This document shows positions 1 to 8,866 of a DNA stretch of 64,000 nucleotides, one piece after another. Made by a program: the position numbers and the translations under genes. Origin of the DNA: Endozoicomonas gorgoniicola (GTDB lineage: Bacteria; Pseudomonadota; Gammaproteobacteria; Pseudomonadales; Endozoicomonadaceae); NCBI RefSeq assembly GCF_025562715.2, contig NZ_JAPFCC010000001.1, positions 4,818,501 to 4,882,500 of the forward strand, read 5' to 3'. Every line of letters starts with the position of its first letter. Position 1 is the first letter of the stretch. The notes under the pieces were generated by a model. That model had not been told where the DNA came from. It did no database searches and was given only the letters and a program-made list of their open reading frames with translations.

Positions 1-380
1 CGGATATATGCCCGAACCACTTCTTCATCAAGTCCTACTGTTGAGACAAAGTAACCTCTTGCCCAAAAATGCTCTCCGTTAAAGTTACGCTGCTTGCCTT
101 TGAAATTTTTCGCAATCTCTATTGCACACTTTCCTTTCAGATATCCAACGACATGAGATACCGGATATTTGGGTGGAATACTGATGCACATGTGAACATG
201 ATCAGACATCAAATGCCCTTCGAGAATTTTGCAGCCTTTCCTTCTGGCAAGCTCATGAAATATTTCTCCGAGAAACTTTCTCAAATTCCCATAGATTACC
301 TTTCGTCTTCTCTTTGGGATAAAGACAATATGGTACTTACAATCCCAACGCGTATGAGCCAAACTCTTGTAGTCTCTCAT
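1..380 (-). CDS. tnpA: IS200/IS605-family transposase TnpA, cut by the window edge
   Basis: Reading the minus strand from an ATG at 380 gives MRDYKSLAHTRWDCKYHIVF, then a Y1 HUH transposase core with the metal-binding pair in SDHVHM and the conserved stretch GYLKGKCAIEIAKNF. The frame is open to base 1, so the C-terminus, which should hold the catalytic tyrosine, lies partly or wholly outside the window. Enzymes of this family cut and join single-stranded DNA at subterminal hairpins. No TnpB or accessory gene is seen here. The element sits inside a group II intron reverse transcriptase. The family call rests on clear motif similarity. Confidence 0.9.
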   Translation of the reverse strand, partial: MRDYKSLAHTRWDCKYHIVFIPKRRRKVIYGNLRKFLGEIFHELARRKGCKILEGHLMSDHVHMCISIPPKYPVSHVVGYLKGKCAIEIAKNFKGKQRNFNGEHFWARGYFVSTVGLDEEVVRAYI

Positions 381-455
381 TGGTTTTACCTTCAATTTTC
401 TTGGTCGGAAACTGAAGGTTAGCTACTGTCGCTACGGTTAAACCTATGAGAGTCT

Positions 456-472
456 CCCCGGCATAGCCGGGG
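456..472. repeat. IS200/IS605 end hairpin
   Basis: Perfect inverted repeat, seven G/C-rich pairs around ATA. It probably serves as the strand-recognition hairpin bound by TnpA, although it could also terminate external transcription entering the element. Confidence 0.7.
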
Positions 473-482
473 GTTTATCAGT

Positions 483-953
483 GTTAATTAACTCGTGGTC
501 GAGTCGGTCAAAGCATTTGGACAAGTCCATGTCCACCACCCAGCGTCTGTCGTACTTCCGTATGAACAGGGTCGCCTTGGTAATGGCTTGATGGCAGCTT
601 CGATTCGGTCTGTACCCATAGCTGGACGGGTGGAAGTCCGGATCAAAGATCGGGGTCAGGATATTTAGAAGTGCTTGTTGGACGATTCGGTCTTTTACTG
701 CGGGGATTCCCAGCAGACGCTTTCCACCGTCTTCTTTGTCGATTTCTACACGCTTTACCGGTAGCGGTTTGTAGCGCTTTTCCCGCAATTCAAGCAGTAA
801 CTGTTCAAGATTACCACGCAGATTCGAGGCGTAGTCGCTCAGGCTCTGCCCATCTATTCCGGCCGCACCTTTCGCTTTCCATACCTTTTTGAATCCGTTG
901 TAAAGCGCTTCCATCGTCAGCAAGCGCCCATACAGGCTATAATATACTCTCAT
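483..953 (-). pseudogene. ltrA: Group II intron reverse transcriptase/maturase, N-terminal fragment
   Basis: The frame starts at 953 and encodes a typical intron-encoded RT amino terminus: KAKGAAGIDGQSL, then KRLLGIPAVKDRIVQQAL (RT motifs 1-2), SSYGYRPNRSCHQA, and the metal-binding start of motif 3, VDMDLSKCFDRLDHEL. It then runs into the IS200/IS605 end and stops after 12 unrelated residues. The YADD active-site motif, the maturase (X) domain and any endonuclease domain are missing, so no functional RT can be made. Intact family members are roughly 400-600 residues. Confidence 0.9.
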
Positions 954-1684
954 CAGTTACTGTCTCACGACAGACAGATTGCGCCATCCTTCTACTGTGG
1001 CCGGATTCTTCATGGACATTCACAGGCGTTCTGGCTCAAGGCAATCTACCTGCTACCTGTCCTTTACTCCCGAGCGCGGCTCTTTCTTTTAGCAGGATTG
1101 TTCCCAACCTCACCAGCCGAAGATGTCCTGCCTCGTCAGGCAGCTTGTGCGCTCACAGTGTCATTCCTGCGGTCTGACTGTTCTTTAAGAATGCTTCACC
1201 CCTTCGCAACATCTGCCGCTTTTGACGACACATGCCCTACAGTCACTCTGGCTGTAGTCATTCCGGTTTTGCCCTCCGAACGGTTACCCGCCTTCACAGG
1301 CCGGAATTTCATCACTACTACAGGATCATCTGCCACCTCACACCACTGTTACCCTTGAGTTTCCTCTTGCGATAACAGCCCCTGAGATTCAGAGATTGAT
1401 GCCAGGCTTCCCCAGTTACTAAACGGTTCCCTGTCAGAAATGCCACCCTCAAGCACAGAGTTGGGACTGACTGAGTATCGGGCTTTGCGCTATTTCGCAC
1501 GCTTGCCGCTCCCAACCTGCCGAATCAGGTTCGCTTGCGCTGTGTACCTCTGACTTCCTATGGCTTCCTTCAGACCCAACCGTTGGCCAGTTACGCCCTT
1601 GCCATTCAGATTGCCTTCCCCTCAGTCGGGGCGGCTCAGGCTTCTTTCAGCCTGACGGGTTTGCCCGCTTCGCTGGGCAAACAA
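483..1684 (-). mobile_element. Group II intron, 5' part (RNA domains I-III plus broken RT)
   Basis: Upstream of the RT on the minus strand lie about 730 bases with no convincing gene but with the look of structured intron RNA: a run reading GTGATGAAATTCCGGCCTG, several G/C stems, and GAATGGCAAGGGCGTAACTGG further 5'. The 5' boundary is placed near 1684, where similarity between the two ankyrin copies begins. The intron-side edge is a hairpin (GTTTGCCC... GGGCAAAC). A GTGCG at 1500-1496 is an alternative but less likely 5' end. Domains V and VI are lost with the 3' half of the element. Short open frames in this stretch are not regarded as genes. Confidence 0.7.
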
Positions 1685-2971
1685 AAAAACACTTTATGGA
1701 ATAAAGTGTTTGGAACTGATGATTGGTTTTGGGAAACGTTACCTTCAGCGACGGAGGTGATTAAATCAAGATCCAGTCTGCTTGTCGAAGATATAAGAGG
1801 TGCTGTAGATGAAAGTAATGTTGAACTGGTTAAATTGATTTTGGATACTATCAACGTAAAACCTAATGATGACATGTTTCCTCCTGTCTTATTGGCGAGC
1901 AAAAATCCGGTGATAACCAGAATGTTGCTAAAGTGGGGCATTAGAACTAATTTAGGTGACAGGTTGAATACTGATTATTCTCCTTTTACTGACTATAACT
2001 TTCCAAATCCTCTGGTTGATGCGGTAAAAAAAGGTCATTTGGAAAATGCAAAAGTACTGATCGAATTTGGTGCCAACCCTGATCATGAACTTATTCAGCA
2101 GATGGGAAGGCATAAAATGACCCGTGATATGGCACTTCTTCTCCAGTTTTATAAAAGGTCAGAGTTATCTTCTTATATTGATGATGAAACTTCGTCTCAG
2201 CACCAGAAGAATATCCGGTTAAAAAAAGCCGTTATGGCGCAGGATATATTTGAAACAGCAGCCAGTCTGGCTAACGGTGCCAACCCCAATACCCGGCTTC
2301 CGGACGGTCATGGTAATAGTAATGGAGATTTGTTAGCTGAAGCTCTTGTTCTTGAACAATACCAGACTGAAGCCAGTATCTCCCGCCTTTTGCTTTTATA
2401 CGGTGCCGCCACAGGTTACATTTCGAGAAACGATGAAGATAAGAAACTGAATATCCGAGAATACGAGAGAATTGATGCGCTCTTGTGGATAATTCATGGA
2501 GATGGCACCGCCAAAAAACCAGCTTTCTCCTGGAGCCAATATATTCAGGATCATGAACTGGCAGTGGCTCTTGATTATTTTAATCCATTCACCAGGGAAA
2601 AAAATGAAACAGCAGCTGAAAGAGTGTTTAATATGTTTCAGCGTACTGCGGCTTATGCCGGTGTACGCATGGACAAGCATCCGGATGAGTTAAGCGGACT
2701 TACGGCCTGCTTGAATCTGAAGCCTGCGGTTAGTGGATTGAATCAGGTCTGGGCAGATGGTAACTCTACCCCACCTTTCACAACGCCCCGGCTGAACGGC
2801 ACAGTCTGCTTTGAAGATGACTGTGAGGCAGTTGAATCTCACCCCGAGAGCCATTATGACTATTATGAAACACTGCAACTGCCATATTATGGGGTTGAAA
2901 CCTTTCAACCCTACTGTCAGATGATTGATTCCCTGATGAGCCCTGCTGGAAAAGAAGTACTAAGGCGTTAA
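1684..2971 (+). pseudogene. Ankyrin-repeat protein, 5'-truncated copy
   Basis: From about 1684 the frame encodes roughly 428 residues nearly identical to the C-terminal 60% of the complete gene at 3150-5282, with only scattered differences (for example MLLKWGIRTN against MLLKCGIRTH). Ankyrin-like units are visible (LVDAVKKGHLENAKVLIEFG). The open frame extends upstream to 1535, but those residues are translated from group II intron RNA and are not part of the protein family. The signal peptide and about 283 N-terminal residues are absent. The copy was cut when the intron or a rearrangement arrived. Without its own start it is probably not expressed. Confidence 0.8.
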
Positions 2972-2990
2972 CAAACAACACCTGCCGTTT

Positions 2991-3025
2991 CTGCATACCC
3001 ACACAATGCAGCTTAAGTTTTTTCT
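2991..3025 (+). terminator. Weak intrinsic terminator after ankyrin copy 1
   Basis: CTGCAT and ATGCAG form a 6-bp stem around a 9-base loop, followed a few bases later by TTTTTTCTT. The same arrangement follows copy 2 at 5302-5338, so it belongs to the duplicated unit. Confidence 0.45.
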
Positions 3026-3149
3026 TATTGGAGAAGACTAAATCTTAAAACATTGTGAACTTAGCTTATGCTTACAGGCCATAAATTCTACTGGCAACGG
3101 TTCATCGTAAATTGCTGGAAAAATCAACCTCAGTGTGGAGTAAGCAGAG

Positions 3150-5282
3150 TTGAATTATTTAATAATAAAGCGCGTAAAAGCCATTACTTTTTTTCTATTG
3201 TTACTTTTGTTTCAAAATGCTCTGGCAGTCCATGAGAAGACAAAAGAAGCGTTATGCCCCCCGGTGAATCAGGGTGAAGAATTAAAGCGTTATCATGCGG
3301 CCTTTGAAGATATCGATAAGGGTAATATACCGAATATTGGTAATCTTGGTGTTAATGTGATTATCGAGAAAGATTATTCTGAGTATTTTTCCCTGTTAGA
3401 TTATGCTGCCTTTGAGAATAAAACCAACGTTGTTCTATGGCTTCTTGATAAAGGAGCATTCCCTGATGGATGTAACACTTCCTACGAAAAGTACGACAAG
3501 AATAAGGGACTGCCATTTGAAAGATCACCTATATATTATTCTGTTGAAAATAATAATAAGCTGGTCTTTCAATCCTTGATAGAAAAAGGAGCCGATGTAA
3601 ATATTAGAGACAATATTGGTGATACTCTGCTACATGCAATGATTAAAGATGGTGGGAAAAAAGTTGAATTTATGGATTCTTTGATTAAAGCTGGAGCCGA
3701 TCCATTAGCCAAAAATAAATACGGTATCGAAGCAATAAATCTAAAAAAAAGACCCTCATATTTTGAACGTATTTTCAAGGCCATATCATTTTTTTGTGAA
3801 AATAAAGCTTATGAGCATATTGCGGAAGACAATGCTGGCTATAGCTGTTCTGAATTTATTCAAAAGAGAAATGATCTGGAAGAAACCTTAAAGTCATGTA
3901 AACAAGGAGAACCCTATTTTAAGGAACCTGTATCCATGAAGATGCAAATAGCTTGTATTGGCGTGCTTCCCAGTGAAAAGTTTTTATCTATGCTGGATCA
4001 AAAAAACACTTTATGGAATAAAGTGTTTGGAACTGATGATTGGTTTTGGGAAACGTTACCTTCAGCGACGGAGGTGATTAAATCAAGACCCAGTCTGCTT
4101 GTCGAAGATATAAGAGGTGCTGTAGATGAAAGTAATGTTGAACTGGTTAAATTGATTTTGGATACTATCAACGTAAAACCTAATGATGACGTGTTTCCTC
4201 CTGTCTTATTGGCGAGCAAAAATCCGGTGATAACCAGAATGTTGCTAAAGTGCGGCATTAGAACTCATGTAGGTGACCTGCGGAACGATCATTATTATTT
4301 TGGCGATAACTTTGCAAATCCTCTGGTTGAGGCGGTTAAAAAAGGTCATTTGGAAAATGCTAAAGTATTGATTGAGTTCGGTGCCAACCCTGATCATGAA
4401 ATTATTCAGCGGATGGGAAGGCATAAAATGACCCGTGATATGGCACTTCTTCTCCAGTTTTATAAAAGGTCAGAGTTATCTTCTTATATTGATGATGAAA
4501 CTTCGTCTCAGCACCAGAAGAATATCCGGTTAAAAAAAGCCGTTATGGCGCAGGATATATTTGAAACAGCAGCCAGTCTGGCTAACGGTGCCAACCCCAA
4601 TACCCGGCTTCCGGACGGTCATGGTAATAGTAATGGAGATTTGTTAGCTGAAGCTCTTATTCTTGAAAAATACCAGACTGAAGCCAGTATCTCCCGCCTT
4701 TTGCTTTTATACGGTGCCGCCACAGGTTACATTGCGAGAAACGATGAAGATAAGAAACTGAATATCCGAGAATACGAGAGAATTGATGCGCTCTTGTTGA
4801 TAATTCATGGAGATGGCACCGCCAAAAAACCAGCTTTCTCCTGGAGCCAATATATTCAGGATCATGAACTGGCAGAGGCTCTTGATTATTTTAATCCATT
4901 CACCAGGGAAAAAAATGAAACAGCAGCCGAAGGAGTGTTTAATATGTTTCAGCGTACTGCGGCTTATGCCGGTGTACGCATGGACGAGCATCCGGATGAG
5001 TTAAGCGGACTTACGGCCTGCTTGAATCTGAAGCCTGCGGTTAGTGGATTGAATCAGGTCTGGGCAGATGGTAACTCTACCCCACCTTTCACAACGCCCC
5101 GGCTGAACGGCACAGTTTGTTTTGAAGATAACTGTGAGGCAGTTGAATCACACCCCGAGAGCCATGATGGCTATTATGAAACACTGCAACTGCCATATTA
5201 TGGGGTTGAAACCTTTCAACCCTACTGTCAGATGATTGATTCCCTGATGAGCCCTGCTGGAAAAGAAGTACTAAGGCGTTAA
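3150..5282 (+). CDS. Secreted ankyrin-repeat protein, 710 residues
   Basis: Starts at TTG 3150 with GTGGAG about 9 bases upstream; no in-frame ATG lies near. Residues 1-26 form a Sec-type signal peptide (KAITFFLLLLLFQNALA). Ankyrin units follow at about residues 85-200 (LLDYAAFENKTNVVLWLLDK, IYYSVENNNKLVFQSLIEKG, LLHAMIKDG) and again at about 370-430 and 490-540 (SISRLLLLYGAATG). The last ~170 residues are not obviously ankyrin and contain paired cysteines. Ankyrin repeats mediate protein-protein contacts; secreted versions are common among symbiont and pathogen effectors, but the partner is unknown. The C-terminal 427 residues are duplicated in the truncated copy just upstream. Confidence 0.85.
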   Translation: MNYLIIKRVKAITFFLLLLLFQNALAVHEKTKEALCPPVNQGEELKRYHAAFEDIDKGNIPNIGNLGVNVIIEKDYSEYFSLLDYAAFENKTNVVLWLLDKGAFPDGCNTSYEKYDKNKGLPFERSPIYYSVENNNKLVFQSLIEKGADVNIRDNIGDTLLHAMIKDGGKKVEFMDSLIKAGADPLAKNKYGIEAINLKKRPSYFERIFKAISFFCENKAYEHIAEDNAGYSCSEFIQKRNDLEETLKSCKQGEPYFKEPVSMKMQIACIGVLPSEKFLSMLDQKNTLWNKVFGTDDWFWETLPSATEVIKSRPSLLVEDIRGAVDESNVELVKLILDTINVKPNDDVFPPVLLASKNPVITRMLLKCGIRTHVGDLRNDHYYFGDNFANPLVEAVKKGHLENAKVLIEFGANPDHEIIQRMGRHKMTRDMALLLQFYKRSELSSYIDDETSSQHQKNIRLKKAVMAQDIFETAASLANGANPNTRLPDGHGNSNGDLLAEALILEKYQTEASISRLLLLYGAATGYIARNDEDKKLNIREYERIDALLLIIHGDGTAKKPAFSWSQYIQDHELAEALDYFNPFTREKNETAAEGVFNMFQRTAAYAGVRMDEHPDELSGLTACLNLKPAVSGLNQVWADGNSTPPFTTPRLNGTVCFEDNCEAVESHPESHDGYYETLQLPYYGVETFQPYCQMIDSLMSPAGKEVLRR

Positions 5283-5301
5283 CAAATAACATCTGCCGTT
5301 T

Positions 5302-5338
5302 CTGCATACTCACACAATGCAGCTTAAGTTTTTTCTTA
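5302..5338 (+). terminator. Weak intrinsic terminator after ankyrin copy 2
   Basis: Second instance of the CTGCAT/ATGCAG stem with a following T run, matching the one at 2991-3025. Confidence 0.45.
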
Positions 5339-5455
5339 TCTGCATTGTTGGTTTTTTGCACAACCCTAAACGTTGATCTATACAATATGATTCCAAAAAA
5401 AATTTTCTAAATTTCCCGGAGTCATATCAGCTGCTTTGGCTGTATCAGGCAGACT

Positions 5456-6076
5456 ATGAGCTATCTAACCCGATTGAGAAAAACAATAGTGGTTGCCGTT
5501 TTGGCTGCTCTTTTGTTTGCGTCAAATTTTGCTGTGTCAGAAAGTGTTTTATCGGAGGAAACGCAGGAGACTGAAAGTGTTGTCTCTGAGTTTCCCGACC
5601 TGTCAGAAAAGCCAGCGGACTCACAAACTTCTCTGGACTTGTCATTGCCTTACAGCAGTTTTGATGAAGAAAAAGGCTGGCTAAAGCAGCTCTGGGGGCG
5701 CCCATTCAGAGATCAGCTTCTTCTTGGTATGTGGACACTGCATTTGGAATCCGGGGACGATCAGGAAAGCAATAACAGGTTGATTGGTGCAGTCTACAAA
5801 GGGTATTACGGTGGAACCTTTATCAATACCCACGGTGATCGCGTCTGGTCGGGTGGCTGGCAGCGTACCCTGTATCAACAAAAATACGGCGAAGTCGAAG
5901 TTGAGGCTGGGTATCGCGCTGGCATCATGTATGGCTACAAGCGTTACCTGAAACTGGGTAACACCCGGTTGTTTCCTCTCTTTCAGGCATTACTGGATGT
6001 TGAATACAAAAACGTCGGCGTGCAGTTTTCCTGGGCGGGAGTGGTTCTCACGGCAGGGTTTTACTATCGTTTCTGA
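5456..6076 (+). CDS. Probable outer-membrane beta-barrel protein, PagP-like in appearance
   Basis: A 206-residue protein starting at ATG 5456. Residues 1-28 are a signal peptide (TIVVAVLAALLFASNFAVS). An acidic, Ser/Glu-rich linker runs to about residue 70. The C-terminal ~130 residues alternate polar and hydrophobic/aromatic residues and end in AGFYYRF, the terminal aromatic expected for outer-membrane barrels. LGMWTLHLES and SGGWQRTLYQQKYG recall small 8-stranded barrels such as the lipid A palmitoyltransferase PagP. I cannot identify the PagP catalytic His/Asp/Ser set with confidence, so enzyme activity is not claimed. Confidence 0.55.
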   Translation: MSYLTRLRKTIVVAVLAALLFASNFAVSESVLSEETQETESVVSEFPDLSEKPADSQTSLDLSLPYSSFDEEKGWLKQLWGRPFRDQLLLGMWTLHLESGDDQESNNRLIGAVYKGYYGGTFINTHGDRVWSGGWQRTLYQQKYGEVEVEAGYRAGIMYGYKRYLKLGNTRLFPLFQALLDVEYKNVGVQFSWAGVVLTAGFYYRF

Positions 6077-6165
6077 CCGTTATAGCGGGCTGTTTTGGGC
6101 TGCCTTGGATAGAGGGATACTTTTGATCAGGCAGGAAATATAACCACTGAAACTTAGGTGGCCTT

Positions 6166-7069
6166 GTGTCTGTGAATTCAAATACACAGAGTTTTAGAAG
6201 AAAAATTATCGTCCTCCTCCTTCTGATTATCTCAACCTGCAGCTTTGCCAGGTTGCCGTCTCCTTTTGGAGTAGAGAGTGAGGACTGGAACAATATTCTT
6301 GAAGAGCTGACGACTCAGATTGCTGATCTACATGGTGCCATGGCAAGCGAGCAAAACATCCCCCGGAATGCGGCGGTTACTATCCACACGTTGGATATAC
6401 CAGACACTGTACAGCTTCTGCATCCAGTCTATAACAACGTTACCCGCATTCAGGTAATTGAGCATTCTGCTGATTTTTTTCAGGTTACAGATGCAGATAG
6501 ACGTTCGGAGTCGTTAAAAACTCATATTCTACTTACGTTTTCCAGCGGAAAAGAAAAGTTGTTTTATTTCTCTGAAGAAAACCGCTACTGGTGGAAAAGT
6601 ATGAGTCACAAGTTTCAACTCTATGGTGGAAGCCTTAATAATGTTCATAATTATGAGCAAATACACAAAACGCTATTAAAATCAGACGATCTGCTAAAAA
6701 AGCTCGCTGAAAGCCTGAAAATTACCCCTGATTCAGCCTCGAAAAGTAAAGATGAAATACGCCAGGCATTGAGGGAATTGTCAGAGTCTTATGAAATTGC
6801 CAGAGATGAATCAAATTACCTTGATATTGGGAAACAGTTTTATCCCAGGCTCAGAGAGCTTGTTCCTAAACTGTTGTTTTCTGCCCTGAAGCATCACTTT
6901 GAAGAGTCCCGCTTAACGCCTGATAAACCTCCTTTGCTGGTGAGTCTCGGGTGTGGTTCTGGAGAAGATATAACGGCAGCCAGTCGCTATCTGAAGACAC
7001 TGGGTATAGATCCACAGACTTTGGGAATTGAAATCTCCTCTGAACTTGTTAAAGCTGGTTATAAAAAAT
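6166..7069 (+). pseudogene. Secreted SAM-methyltransferase-like protein, 3' end lost to IS66
   Basis: Starts at GTG 6166. The first ~28 residues form a signal peptide (KIIVLLLLIISTCSFA). Residues ~30-250 have no fold I recognise. Near residue 263 is a textbook class I methyltransferase motif I, LLVSLGCGSGEDI, followed by LGIEISSELVKAGYKKF (acidic ribose-binding position in motif II). The host sequence ends at about 7069 at the IS66 terminal repeat; the frame continues 20 codons into the element. Everything after motif II, including the substrate side of the fold, is gone. An exported SAM-dependent enzyme is unusual because SAM is cytosolic, so it may have been a host-directed effector. Confidence 0.65.
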
Positions 7070-8866
7070 TTCGTAACTGCTCAAAATTGACTGGCAAATC
7101 AACCTCTACAGGTCAAAGAAAGTTATCCTGATCTTTCGTATATTTCACCGTATGCACCTGCCTGACTCACTATTCTCCAGTACAGACAATGAACAGTTGC
7201 GTTCATTCGTCAAAAACCTTCTCGACACGGTCGAGAAGCAATCTGTGCAAATTGAAAGGCAGCGCGTTCAGATCGAACAGCTGGTCGAAGAGAACGAACA
7301 GCTTCGAGCAGAAATTCGCCACCTGAAGAAGCACAAGGGCAAGCCTAAAATCAGGCCTAATGTCTCGGACAAGGGCGATGATCAGGAAGACAGCTCTTCT
7401 GCGGAAGACACTGATCAGGCTGCCGGGAAAAGTGACACTGATCGTCCGCCGAAAAGTAAACGACCACGATCACAAGAAGCCGGTGAAACCGCTGCACCAC
7501 CAATGACTGTTGACCGAGAGGAAATCTGTTCAATCGCTGCTCCCGGTGAGAACTGGCGCTTCAAGTGCTATATCGACTTTTTCCATACTGAGCTGGACTT
7601 GCGTTTTGTCACTACTCGCTACAGGCGTGAGTATTACACAACTCCGGAAGGCGGGGTGTCAGCCCCGCTACCTGATCATGTGAAAGACCGTTTTGGCGAC
7701 AACCTGAAAGCCCATCTGCTGGATTTTTATCATTCATGCAGTACGACACAGCCACTACTGCTATCTTGGCTGCACGACCATGGATGCTCAATATCAGAAG
7801 GTTCCCTGAGCAACATCCTGACGAAAGGCCATGATATTTTCCACCAGGAAAAAGAAGAATTGCTGGAAGCAGGGCTGACTTGCTCTGATTATCTCCAGGC
7901 CGACGACACAGGTGCTCGCCACCAAGGAAAAAACGGCTACTGCCTGTTTATCGGCAACCCTTATTTTTCCTACTTCCATAGCAGCGACAGTAAGAGCAGG
8001 ATTAATTTCCTGGGCTGTCTGCAAGGGCAGCAGCGGCTTTATCTTCTCAACGACGTTGCCATTGACTACATGGAGAATCAGGTTGATGTGTCGAAGAAGT
8101 GGATCACTGCGCTATCCGAATGCGGCGAGAAGCGTTTCTCAACAGAAGAAGAGTGGGAGAGCTTCCTTAACAGCATTGGTTGTGCTGCCCCGCAACAAAG
8201 GCGCTGGGCGACAGAGGGTGTTTTAAAGGCCGCATTGATGCTCAATCATCGCCTTGAGAACCTGATTATCCATAGCGATGGAGCCCGGCAGTTTGATACA
8301 GCCTTTCAGCATTCGCTGTGTTGGTACCATGCGGGAAGAAACATGGACAAGCTGATACCGGCCAATGACCTGGAACGAGCCGCCCGTGACACCGTGCAGG
8401 ATCAGTACTGGTGCCTCTACGACGACATTGAGGCCTACCAGAAAAAACCAACGGACAAGGAGAAACAGAAGCTCTACCAGGAGTTTGATCGTTGGGTAAC
8501 ACAGCGGGTTGACTACCCTGCCTTGCAGGCTGAGTTGGGCAAACTGATGGTTGTCAGGGAAGAGCTGTTATTGGTTCTTGAGTATCCGTGGCTGCCACTG
8601 CACAACAACCTGAGCGAGAGGCAGATCAGAGAGTATGTGAAACGGCGAAAGGTTAGCGGTGGTACCCGGAGTAAACTTGGGAGGAAATGCCGCGACACCT
8701 TTGCCAGTTTGAAAAAGACCTGTAAACAACACGGGGTGTCCTTTGCCAACTATCTCAGGGACAGGCTGACTGGAACCAATCTGATTCCGCAGCTGGGGCA
8801 TCTCATCCTGAAGGCATCAGGCTATCAGGAAACGGTTCTTGCCAATGGAATATGAGCAGTTACGAA
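7070..8866 (+). mobile_element. IS66-family element (single-transposase type)
   Basis: Bounded by inverted terminal repeats beginning TTCGTAACTGCTCA at 7070 and its reverse complement ending at 8866. Similarity continues imperfectly inward for about 13 more bases (GGCAA shared). Only a TnpC-like transposase is present, with no TnpA or TnpB partner genes, which matches the ISBst12-like branch of the family. No 8-bp target duplication is visible: the outside flanks are AAAAAAT and TATAGAGC. An associated deletion or recombination is therefore likely. Confidence 0.8.
7152..8855 (+). CDS. tnpC: IS66-family transposase, 567 residues
   Basis: The N-terminal ~60 residues form a leucine-zipper-like coiled coil (IERQRVQIEQLVEENEQL). 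A charged low-complexity linker follows (residues ~65-115), then the IS66 catalytic core: LQADDTGARHQGKNGYCLF gives the first Asp, IHSDGARQF the second, and PLHNNLSERQIREYVKRRK the terminal Glu region. CWYHAGRN supports the family. It appears full length with no frameshift, so it may be active. It catalyses DDE-type transposition of the surrounding element. Confidence 0.92.
   Translation: MHLPDSLFSSTDNEQLRSFVKNLLDTVEKQSVQIERQRVQIEQLVEENEQLRAEIRHLKKHKGKPKIRPNVSDKGDDQEDSSSAEDTDQAAGKSDTDRPPKSKRPRSQEAGETAAPPMTVDREEICSIAAPGENWRFKCYIDFFHTELDLRFVTTRYRREYYTTPEGGVSAPLPDHVKDRFGDNLKAHLLDFYHSCSTTQPLLLSWLHDHGCSISEGSLSNILTKGHDIFHQEKEELLEAGLTCSDYLQADDTGARHQGKNGYCLFIGNPYFSYFHSSDSKSRINFLGCLQGQQRLYLLNDVAIDYMENQVDVSKKWITALSECGEKRFSTEEEWESFLNSIGCAAPQQRRWATEGVLKAALMLNHRLENLIIHSDGARQFDTAFQHSLCWYHAGRNMDKLIPANDLERAARDTVQDQYWCLYDDIEAYQKKPTDKEKQKLYQEFDRWVTQRVDYPALQAELGKLMVVREELLLVLEYPWLPLHNNLSERQIREYVKRRKVSGGTRSKLGRKCRDTFASLKKTCKQHGVSFANYLRDRLTGTNLIPQLGHLILKASGYQETVLANGI

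Larger units (their letters stand above)
1..485 (-). mobile_element. IS200/IS605-type element, left end present, right end outside the window
   Basis: The element comprises the TnpA frame and, about 75 bases upstream of its start, a perfect 7-bp stem with a 3-base loop at 456-472 (CCCCGGC-ATA-GCCGGGG). Such a subterminal hairpin is the end signature of the family. Its junction with host sequence lies near 482-490, where the reverse transcriptase frame stops matching its family just after HELIN. The adjoining bases include TTAAC, compatible with the short A/T-rich targets these elements use. The exact end base is inferred. Confidence 0.75.

Noticed and set aside
1098..1515. Open frames of 65-86 codons on both strands
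   Set aside because: They lie in group II intron RNA sequence and show no protein-like composition or ribosome binding site.
1535..1683. N-terminal extension of the first ankyrin frame
   Set aside because: These codons read through intron RNA; similarity to the second copy starts only at about 1684.
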